The notes under the pieces are model-generated. The model made no database searches, was not told where the DNA came from, and saw only the letters and a list, made by a program, of their open reading frames with translations. Positions 1 to 4,853 of a DNA stretch of 5,609 bases are shown in pieces. The stretch spans positions 1 through 5,609 of the forward strand of contig JAGLUH010000069.1 of NCBI GenBank assembly GCA_023134875.1. The letters run 5' to 3'. The DNA comes from Candidatus Zixiibacteriota bacterium. Its GTDB lineage: Bacteria > Zixibacteria > MSB-5A5 > CAIYYT01. The stretch's first letter is position 1, and every line of letters begins with the position of its first letter. The position numbers and the translations under genes were made by a program.

Positions 1-1649
1 TTGGCTGCCGCCAGCCGTTGCTCGGTGCGGTCATAGAAGTCCCAATACATGTCGGTATAAACCATTCCCAGCTCCGCATACGCCAGGGCGAATTCCGGCT
101 CCAGCTCAATCGCCTTAAGATGCATTGCTTCCGCGCTACGGTGGTCATATCGACCGACCCCGATACTGTAGTACTGCTTCCCTCGCAAATAGTAATCATA
201 GGCTTCCGTGTTTTCGGTCGGCTGTTTCGCCAGGGCGTGTCGCTCCGTTTCGAGCAGGGTCACATTGAGCGCCGCCGCCACTTTCGTGGCAATACTCGAC
301 TGGACTTCGAAGACGTCAGAGAGTACGGCGTCATAGCGGTCGGCCCAGAGATGGACGTCATTGGCCACCTCTATTAACTGCGGGTGGATGCGGACCCGGT
401 CTAAATCGCCGGTCTTGTCCCACCGGATAGTGCCTTCGAGCACGTAGTCGACGCCAAGTTCCTTACCGATTTCGCGAAGGCCCTTGTCAGTGTTCTTGTA
501 CTGCATAGCGCTGGTGCGGGAGATCACCCCCAGCCCCGACAGCTGGGCTAGATTGGTAAGGATTTCCTCGGTGATTCCATCGGCAAAGTATTCATCCTCC
601 GGCGCGCCGAGATTCTCAAACGGCAGCACCGCCAGCATCTTGCGCTCCGGCTCGATAGCCTTGGTACGTTGCGTATCTCTTGTTGAGAGCATCCAGTAAC
701 CGGCGACAACGATCAGAACCAGTAGAGCACCTATAACCACGAAGCGGTTCCCACAGTCTTTTCGAGGCTTCTCAGCAGTCGGAGTGGCCTCGACCATCAG
801 CCTTTTCAGGTCGGAAACAACACCGGCCGCACTCTGGTAACGAAGAGATGGATCTTTCTCCAGCAGTTTCGAGACTATCCGCTCCAGTTCGCCCGACACA
901 CCGCTTTTATATCTCGATAAAGGTTCGGGAGTGTCATTCAGGACGGAATTCATGGTTGCCGCTTCGTTCTCACCCTTGAACGGTAACCGACCGGCAATCA
1001 TTTCGTACAGCACGACACCGAATGAAAACAGATCCGAGCGCTGATCGACTTCTTTGACCTGTATCTGTTCGGGCGACATGTAGCCAATCGTACCCAGTGT
1101 CGAACCTGTTTTCGTGAGTTTGTCAGTCCCTTGAATCGCCGCCAACCCGAAGTCAAGCAGCTTGGGGCGGCCATCGGCGTCGATGACAATGTTGGAAGGT
1201 TTGACGTCCCGATGGATGACCCCTGCCTGGTGGGCTTTACTCAGTCCTTCACATATCTGTGTGGCAAGACCGATGATTCCCTCTAATGGCAGCTCCTTTT
1301 CCTTTATCACACCACGTAACGAATCCCCTTCGACATGCTGCATCGCAAAGAACGGACGACCTTGATATTCGCTGACTTCGTAGATCGTGACAATGTTGGG
1401 ATGACTTAGCTTGGCGGCCGCCTTCGCTTCCCGTGTGAACCGGGTGCGACTGTCCTGATCCTGACATAAATGCGACGGCAGGAATTTCAGAGCGACTTCG
1501 CGGTCAAGCTCGGTGTCCTCGGCGAGATACACCTCACCCATCCCACCGGAGCCGATCTTCTCGATGATCCGGTAGTGCGATACCATCGTACCCTTAGTCA
1601 GCACTACGTGAGTCTGTGTGTTGTCGTTATCGCTGGGGTCGACCGGCAT
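1..1649 (-). CDS. Membrane Ser/Thr protein kinase with TolB-like and TPR regions (3' end cut by window)
   Basis: This gene encodes a Hanks-type Ser/Thr kinase that would phosphorylate proteins in the cytoplasm; its target is unknown. The reading frame is open for 549 codons from ATG 1649 to the left edge, so the C-terminus is missing. Seen in order: glycine loop GSGGMGEV (33-40), the ATP-binding lysine in VALKF (K55), probable helix-C Glu74, HRDVKPSN (146-153, catalytic D148), DFG (166-168), activation segment with several Thr and GTIGYMSPE (186-194), and D206 in RSDLFSFG. All catalytic residues are present, so it should be active. One hydrophobic helix (about 303-321) follows a basic stretch. 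Next comes a TolB-like domain starting AVLPFENLG (340-348), with QLIEVANDVHLWADRYD (424-440), then the start of TPR-like helices (about 480 onward). The helix would place the TolB/TPR part outside the cytoplasm, perhaps as a sensor. A strong ribosome binding site fixes the start. Confidence 0.95.
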   Translation of the reverse strand, partial: MPVDPSDNDNTQTHVVLTKGTMVSHYRIIEKIGSGGMGEVYLAEDTELDREVALKFLPSHLCQDQDSRTRFTREAKAAAKLSHPNIVTIYEVSEYQGRPFFAMQHVEGDSLRGVIKEKELPLEGIIGLATQICEGLSKAHQAGVIHRDVKPSNIVIDADGRPKLLDFGLAAIQGTDKLTKTGSTLGTIGYMSPEQIQVKEVDQRSDLFSFGVVLYEMIAGRLPFKGENEAATMNSVLNDTPEPLSRYKSGVSGELERIVSKLLEKDPSLRYQSAAGVVSDLKRLMVEATPTAEKPRKDCGNRFVVIGALLVLIVVAGYWMLSTRDTQRTKAIEPERKMLAVLPFENLGAPEDEYFADGITEEILTNLAQLSGLGVISRTSAMQYKNTDKGLREIGKELGVDYVLEGTIRWDKTGDLDRVRIHPQLIEVANDVHLWADRYDAVLSDVFEVQSSIATKVAAALNVTLLETERHALAKQPTENTEAYDYYLRGKQYYSIGVGRYDHRSAEAMHLKAIELEPEFALAYAELGMVYTDMYWDFYDRTEQRLAAA

Positions 1650-1657
1650 TGAAACAA

Positions 1658-1665
1658 CTCCTTCC
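1658..1665 (-). promoter_or_regulatory. Ribosome binding site of the kinase gene
   Basis: Read on the minus strand this is GGAAGGAG, followed by 8 bases and then the ATG at 1649. It is the strongest Shine-Dalgarno sequence in the window. It supports ATG 1649 over the later ATG in TMVSHYRII (codon 22). Confidence 0.8.
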
Positions 1666-1702
1666 TGCTATTCCAAGAGGCAGCTCCGCAGGTGTCTTAG
1701 GC

Positions 1703-1731
1703 AAGATAGCCCGGAGAACCTTCAACTGCAA
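1703..1731 (-). promoter_or_regulatory. Predicted sigma70-type promoter of the kinase gene
   Basis: On the minus strand a -35 box TTGCAG (1731-1726) and a -10 box TATCTT (1708-1703) are separated by exactly 17 bases. Transcription would start near 1696 and give a leader of about 46 bases that contains the ribosome binding site. The -35 box lies inside a tandem CAGTTG CAGTTG repeat (1734-1723). This is a consensus match by eye. It suggests the kinase is transcribed independently of the tRNA upstream. Confidence 0.5.
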
Positions 1732-1807
1732 CTGGAAAAACGCTTGTGAATTGCAGGGACAGGAGTTGGCTGGCAGTGCGAAGAAAGCTGCTCCAATTCC
1801 AGCTTAT

Positions 1808-1852
1808 CCACCGCCTCCGCCAGATGATCCGGCGCCAGGTGGGTTTCTTTTT
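1808..1852 (+). terminator. Possible intrinsic terminator (hairpin plus T-run) on the plus strand
   Basis: The outer stem pairs CCACC (1808-1812) with GGTGG (1838-1842). The inner stem pairs CGCC (1818-1821) with GGCG (1831-1834), leaving a 9-base loop and an asymmetric internal loop. TTTCTTTTT follows at 1844-1852. The order hairpin then T-run works only for plus-strand transcription, yet the flanking genes are all on the minus strand. It could stop antisense transcription or end a small plus-strand RNA, or be chance. The internal loop weakens the case. Confidence 0.25.
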
Positions 1853-1972
1853 ATGCCTTTTCCCGTTGAGTTTGGCAACCACTATTTCTATGTCGAAACA
1901 ATACTTGCTGCACCAGGGGGGTACACCACGCATGTATCAAGCAGATGATTCTGTGTATAGTGAAAAACAAAG

Positions 1973-2057
1973 CGGAGAGGCAGGGATTCGAACCCTGGGA
2001 ACCCGAAGGCTCAACGGTTTTCGAGACCGCCCCATTCGACCACTCTGGCACCTCTCC
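1973..2057 (-). tRNA. tRNA-Ser (anticodon CGA)
   Basis: This is a class II serine tRNA that reads the UCG codon. Visible parts: acceptor stem GGAGAGG / CCTCTCC with discriminator G (1973); D-arm CCA / TGG; anticodon loop CTCGAAA with anticodon CGA at 2023-2021; a long variable arm GAGCC-TTCG-GGTTC, typical of tRNA-Ser; and a T-arm CAGGG-TTCGAAT-CCCTG. The bases after the discriminator are CTT, so the CCA end is not encoded and must be added by the CCA-adding enzyme. The gene starts 11 bases after the stop codon of the upstream membrane-protein gene and is on the same strand, so it may be processed from a shared transcript with tadA. A weak promoter of its own is also possible. Confidence 0.97.
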
Positions 2058-2067
2058 GGAATAATCT

Positions 2068-2097
2068 CTTATAGTTTTCTATCTCTATCCTTATCAG
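2068..2097 (-). promoter_or_regulatory. Weak candidate promoter for tRNA-Ser
   Basis: On the minus strand CTGATA (2097-2092) and TATAAG (2073-2068) are separated by 18 bases. They overlap the end of the membrane-protein gene. Transcription would start near 2061, leaving a 5' leader of only about 3-4 bases before the mature tRNA. Read-through from the tadA unit is an alternative. The call rests on a partial consensus match. Confidence 0.22.
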
Positions 2098-2575
2098 TTT
2101 CAAATAACTCTCTGGCGATGCTCTCTATTTCCTCCCATCGCGGCTTGGTCAATATATATGACGCCGGACAGATAATCGAGATTAACACATAAGTCTCGAC
2201 ATCGCCACCGACAAAGAAATAGATCAAACCATACAAAGCCGGCGCTGCACATACTGCCAGTATGGGAACATAAGCGGCGGCGAATTGTTTGGCAAACAGT
2301 TTCAGATCTGGCGAGAAGCGGGCTGCCAGATTTGAAGCAGTGATAAGTCGGCGTTTGAGCAGTAAGGCGGCGAACATATCCGCCAGGGCAACGGCAATGA
2401 AGATGTAACCGACCAGTTCACGTGAGTTCTCCGGCAGAAGGGCAGCTTCCATCGAATAGAGCGCTTTCTTCAAGATCAACGTCAGCGTAAACATAACGAC
2501 GGGAAAAGCGACACATATCCGGACGCCGAGTTGCGCAACTTTGGCTTGTACTTCGCGAGGATCAATTGCTATCAT
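2069..2575 (-). CDS. Small four-helix membrane protein of unknown function
   Basis: This is a 168-residue protein that I do not recognise. The start is taken as ATG 2575, where ATGA overlaps the tadA stop by four bases and AGGAG lies 9 bases upstream (2589-2585). A start 17 codons earlier would sit well inside tadA and lacks this support. Four hydrophobic segments are visible at about residues 17-39, 54-74, 100-122 and 127-144, with a basic KRR after the second and charged termini (DPREVQAK at the start, ETDKDRDRKL at the end). It therefore looks like an inner-membrane protein. The overlap implies translational coupling to tadA, and tRNA-Ser follows 11 bases after the stop. Context does not reveal a function; the link to tRNA biology may be only positional. 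Confidence 0.85.
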   Translation of the reverse strand: MIAIDPREVQAKVAQLGVRICVAFPVVMFTLTLILKKALYSMEAALLPENSRELVGYIFIAVALADMFAALLLKRRLITASNLAARFSPDLKLFAKQFAAAYVPILAVCAAPALYGLIYFFVGGDVETYVLISIICPASYILTKPRWEEIESIARELFETDKDRDRKL

Positions 2576-3057
2576 TTCTGCTCTCTCCTGATCTTCTCGA
2601 AAAAATCGGAAATCAAACCGGCACATTCTGCTTCTCTAACTCCGCCGGTTACTTGCACCTGATGATTTAGTCGCGGTTCCTGCACCAGGTTAAGGAGCGA
2701 TCCGCAGGCACCTGCTTTCGGATCGTCAGCGCCATATACCAGCCGACGCAGACGGGCTAACACCAGCGCTCCGGCACACATGGCACAGGGTTCCACAGTA
2801 ACATAGAGCGTGGCGTCTTCCAGGTAGCGGCTGCCAATCCGGTTACAGGCGGCGGTAATGGCGATCATTTCAGCATGTGCGGTCGGGTCCTGAAGGGTCT
2901 TGTTCTGGTTGTGGCCGCGACCAATTACCTTATTTTCCAGCACCACCACTGCGCCAATCGGCACTTCACCTTTCTCGCCGGCGATTTCCGCCTCGCGCAG
3001 CGCCAATCCCAGAAATCTCTGATCGATTTCCTCTATGGTCGGTTCTTCAGTAAACAT
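2572..3057 (-). CDS. tadA: tRNA-specific adenosine deaminase TadA
   Basis: TadA converts adenosine 34 to inosine in the anticodon of tRNA-Arg(ACG), letting one tRNA read CGU, CGC and CGA. The 161-residue protein has the full zinc deaminase signature: HAE at 61-63 (zinc ligand H61, proton-shuttle E63) and PCAMC at 90-94 (zinc ligands C91 and C94). It also has the family features EVPIGAVVV (31-39), GHN with N50, and DDPKAGACGSLLNL (111-124). The length is normal. The frame stays open for 29 more codons upstream, but ATG 3057 gives the standard family N-terminus, and the upstream part contains the predicted promoter. A modest ribosome site AAGGA lies at 3075-3071. The stop overlaps the ATG of the downstream membrane-protein gene, so the two are coupled. 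Confidence 0.96.
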   Translation of the reverse strand: MFTEEPTIEEIDQRFLGLALREAEIAGEKGEVPIGAVVVLENKVIGRGHNQNKTLQDPTAHAEMIAITAACNRIGSRYLEDATLYVTVEPCAMCAGALVLARLRRLVYGADDPKAGACGSLLNLVQEPRLNHQVQVTGGVREAECAGLISDFFEKIRREQK

Positions 3058-3084
3058 CTCACCATTGATTTCCTTACTCTTCTT

Positions 3085-3113
3085 ATGGTAGGCAATCGAC
3101 AAGAAAAAAACAA
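3085..3113 (-). promoter_or_regulatory. Candidate promoter of the tadA unit
   Basis: On the minus strand TTGTTT (3113-3108) and TACCAT (3090-3085) are separated by 17 bases. Transcription would begin near 3078, just upstream of the AAGGA ribosome site, giving a leader of about 21 bases. The -10 box matches the consensus at four of six positions, so the call is moderate. If it is correct, the upstream in-frame extension of tadA is not translated. Confidence 0.4.
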
Positions 3114-3211
3114 GTGGGGCTGATAATGCAAATGGGCAGACCACCTGGCCTACGGAATTACCTAAGTTGATTGACGTTTGCCGGTGCGGTAGTGTAGATT
3201 CTATCTGTGTC

Positions 3212-3643
3212 TTAGTTAGCTACACCCAACCGATACGCTTCCGTTTCGATGAAGCGTTGCAGGCCGGTCAAGTCATCCTCGTAGACATTGATAAACTTCG
3301 CCGCCAGCTCATATTGGCCATCGTCCAGTTTCATACTTCGTAATACCTGACAGACGGCGGTCATCGGCGGCGTAATGTCATCCTCGTAGACGCGTAGGAA
3401 TTGGGGATGATGCTTTTTCCAGCCGGGCAGTGTAATGGTGACCTTGAGCATATCATCCGGTCGGCACTCCTTCTCGGAGATGAAAAGAATCCCGCCAGCG
3501 CCGATATTTTTCACCTTCCCCCAAGCCTCGGTATCGCCTTTGGCGGAGAAGAGAATTTTCTGCACTACTACCTGGCAATGCGCCGGTATCCTGATAAATT
3601 GCCTTCTGTTGACAGTGGATACGTCTTGTTCAAACTCTGTCAT
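3212..3643 (-). CDS. PilZ-domain protein, probable cyclic-di-GMP effector
   Basis: This 143-residue protein consists of one PilZ domain without signal peptide or membrane helix, so it should be cytoplasmic. PilZ proteins bind cyclic di-GMP and relay it to motility, adhesion or secretion targets. The arginine motif is RRQFIR (13-18, with R14 and R18 in the RxxxR spacing). The second motif is NIGAGG (46-51), where the usual [DN]xSxxG serine is replaced by glycine, so binding is likely but not assured. The beta-strand pattern continues through DGQYELAAKFINV (108-120) and ends in a helix (125-138). A VYEDD[IL]T motif occurs twice (85-91 and 120-126). ATG 3643 follows AAAAGG at 9 bases. The gene is separated from tadA by 154 bases and diverges from ispH. 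No partner gene is visible. Confidence 0.85.
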   Translation of the reverse strand: MTEFEQDVSTVNRRQFIRIPAHCQVVVQKILFSAKGDTEAWGKVKNIGAGGILFISEKECRPDDMLKVTITLPGWKKHHPQFLRVYEDDITPPMTAVCQVLRSMKLDDGQYELAAKFINVYEDDLTGLQRFIETEAYRLGVAN

Positions 3644-3682
3644 GTTATTATACCTTTTACCTGGTTACCTCTTACTACTCTG

Positions 3683-3710
3683 ATTATCGGTTTCTCTCTC
3701 CAAACTTGAA
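3683..3710 (-). promoter_or_regulatory. Weak candidate promoter of the PilZ gene
   Basis: On the minus strand TTCAAG (3710-3705) and GATAAT (3688-3683) are 16 bases apart, giving a leader of roughly 30 bases before ATG 3643. The -10 box is good and the -35 box poor. A second TATAAT (3652-3647) lies too close to the start codon and has no -35 partner. Confidence 0.28.
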
Positions 3711-3783
3711 CGGCCAGGCTCCTCTTTTCTCTTGTCCAGGCTGATGCCGGCGAAGGATAATCACGCCTGCTGACAGGCTAAGG

Positions 3784-3812
3784 TTGATATTCTCAGCAGC
3801 GAATACTATCTT
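3784..3812 (+). promoter_or_regulatory. Predicted sigma70-type promoter of ispH-ispG
   Basis: TTGATA (3784-3789) and TATCTT (3807-3812) are separated by exactly 17 bases, one of the best promoter matches in the window. Transcription would start near 3819, leaving about 120 bases before ispH. Just upstream lies a 5-bp hairpin GCCTG-CTGA-CAGGC (3765-3778), and CAGGCT occurs three times (3715, 3737, 3774). These could be a regulator site, but no known operator is recognised. A second -10-like TATAAC at 3873-3878 lacks a good -35 box. Confidence 0.5.
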
Positions 3813-3818
3813 ATAGCG

Positions 3819-3932
3819 ATGAGAACATACTTGCTGTGTGAGAAATATGAACACGCAGATGGACCTGGCCGGTATAACATTGAGACACGAAGGTCGTATC
3901 TGGCGCAGTTTTTGAAAGCAGCTTTACATTAA
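3819..3932 (+). CDS. Possible 37-residue leader ORF upstream of ispH
   Basis: An ATG at 3819 opens 37 codons that end in TAA (3930-3932), six bases before the ispH ATG and in the same frame. The peptide begins MRTYLLCEKYEHADGPG and matches no family I know. No ribosome binding site precedes it, but its ATG coincides with the predicted transcription start, so it could be read from a leaderless mRNA. ispH itself has no clear ribosome site, so ribosomes ending here could reinitiate on it. Against a real gene: its codons (AGA, AGG, CGA, ACA, TTA) differ from the neighbours, and an ORF of this length can arise by chance. Confidence 0.2.
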   Translation: MRTYLLCEKYEHADGPGRYNIETRRSYLAQFLKAALH

Positions 3933-3938
3933 GATCAA

Positions 3939-4853
3939 ATGGTTCAGCTTTTTTTCGCCAAAGAACTGGGATTCTGCTGGGGCGTGGAACGCTCCATCAA
4001 GCTGGCGGCCCAGGCCAAGAATGAGAATCCCGGCAAGGTCACCATCCTCAAAGAGATCGTCCACAATCGCCAGGTGGTTGATTTTTTCAAGAAAAAAGGT
4101 GTGGGACAGGAGGACTCGCTTGACAATATTGATTCAGGTACGCTGGTGATCTCCGCGCATGGAATCAGCCCGCAACTGAAGAAACAGGCCAGGGCGAAGG
4201 GTCTGCAAATCGTCGACACCACCTGTCCGCTGGTGGAGCGGGTGCACAAGATCGCCAAGAAACTGATCGGCGAGGGTTACCAGATTATCCTCTACGGCGA
4301 ACCGGAGCATGACGAGGTGATGGGCGTTATTGGCATCGATCCTGACAACATCTTCCTGCTGGCGGAATACGGAGATATCAACAAGCTTCCCCATTTCCGT
4401 GGCAAGCTTGCCCTGCTAACCCAGACCACACGCGGCATTGAATCGTTCGCTAAGGTTTCGCAACGAATGGCGGAACTCTATCTGGGGATCAGGATTGAAA
4501 AAACAATCTGCCGGGCTACCGAAAAACGGCAGGCAGCAGTCTACGAACTAGCGCCGGAGATGGACTTGATGCTGGTGATCGGATCGGCAAGCTCCGGCAA
4601 TTCGCGGCGTCTTCACGATATCGCCAGCAATGTCTGCGCCAGAGCCTATCTCCTGGATGCCCCAGAGCAAATCGAGTGGTACTGGTTTGACGGCATCCAT
4701 AGGGTGGGACTGACCGCCGGAGCCTCGACTCCCTCCTTTGCCGTGGAGATGATCGTGAACGCCATTTACGAGCATGTTGGTATCGACCTCGACCATTCTG
4801 ATCCTCGTATCTCTGACTATTTATTATTTGAAAGTCGCAAGAATGTTCAATAG
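3939..4853 (+). CDS. ispH: 4-hydroxy-3-methylbut-2-enyl diphosphate reductase IspH (LytB)
   Basis: IspH catalyses the last step of the MEP pathway, reducing HMBPP to IPP and DMAPP with a [4Fe-4S] cluster in the cytoplasm. The 304-residue protein is full length. All three cluster cysteines are present: C13 (GFCWGV), C96 (DTTCPLV) and C191 (KTICRAT). The substrate-pocket residues are also visible: H42 in VHNRQVV, H74 in SAHG, H124 and catalytic E126 in EHDEV, TQTT (161-164), S219 and N221 in SSGN, and S263 in AGAST. The start is firm: an in-frame TAA lies seven bases upstream, and the N-terminus matches the family. No clear ribosome site precedes the ATG, so expression may depend on the upstream ORF or be modest. 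ispG overlaps the last 11 bases, indicating an operon with translational coupling. Confidence 0.97.
   Translation: MVQLFFAKELGFCWGVERSIKLAAQAKNENPGKVTILKEIVHNRQVVDFFKKKGVGQEDSLDNIDSGTLVISAHGISPQLKKQARAKGLQIVDTTCPLVERVHKIAKKLIGEGYQIILYGEPEHDEVMGVIGIDPDNIFLLAEYGDINKLPHFRGKLALLTQTTRGIESFAKVSQRMAELYLGIRIEKTICRATEKRQAAVYELAPEMDLMLVIGSASSGNSRRLHDIASNVCARAYLLDAPEQIEWYWFDGIHRVGLTAGASTPSFAVEMIVNAIYEHVGIDLDHSDPRISDYLLFESRKNVQ

Larger units (their letters stand above)
1650..1972. other. Intergenic region between kinase gene and tRNA-Ser
   Basis: These 323 bases hold no gene that I can support. The kinase-proximal part carries its ribosome binding site and predicted promoter. The middle contains an imperfect 15-base palindrome (1819-1833) inside a larger hairpin followed by a T-run on the plus strand (1808-1852). 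Just past the tRNA, on the minus strand, is a T-rich stretch reading CTTTGTTTTTC (1972-1962), which may help end the tRNA transcript, but no separate hairpin precedes it. Short ORFs on both strands lack ribosome binding sites and recognisable protein motifs. Confidence 0.6.

Noticed and set aside
18..699. Plus-strand ORFs at 18-377 and 484-699
   Set aside because: They are antisense to the kinase TolB/TPR region, whose frame is continuous and strongly family-like; they have no motif of their own.
1616..1948. Plus-strand ORF with a proline-rich stretch (PAYPPPPPDDPAPGG)
   Set aside because: It begins inside the kinase gene on the opposite strand, spans the kinase promoter and the hairpin/T-run, has no ribosome site, and resembles no known protein.
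1851..2051. Minus-strand ORF beginning [17 protein letters not shown]
   Set aside because: This is the tRNA-Ser sequence itself read as protein, a classic annotation artefact; no ribosome site precedes it.
1746..2192. Plus-strand ORF of 148 residues
   Set aside because: It runs antisense through the tRNA; its [19 protein letters not shown] stretch is simply the reverse complement of tRNA-Ser, a well-known source of false proteins.
3058..3144. 29-residue N-terminal extension of TadA with a hydrophobic stretch
   Set aside because: TadA is cytoplasmic and the family starts near MFTEE; the extension overlaps a plausible promoter, so the frame is open by chance.
4594..4605. IspH pocket reads SSGN where E. 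coli has SSN, a possible active-site defect
   Set aside because: As I recall, the Aquifex enzyme also has SGN at this place, so this is a natural family variant; the serine and asparagine that bind substrate remain.
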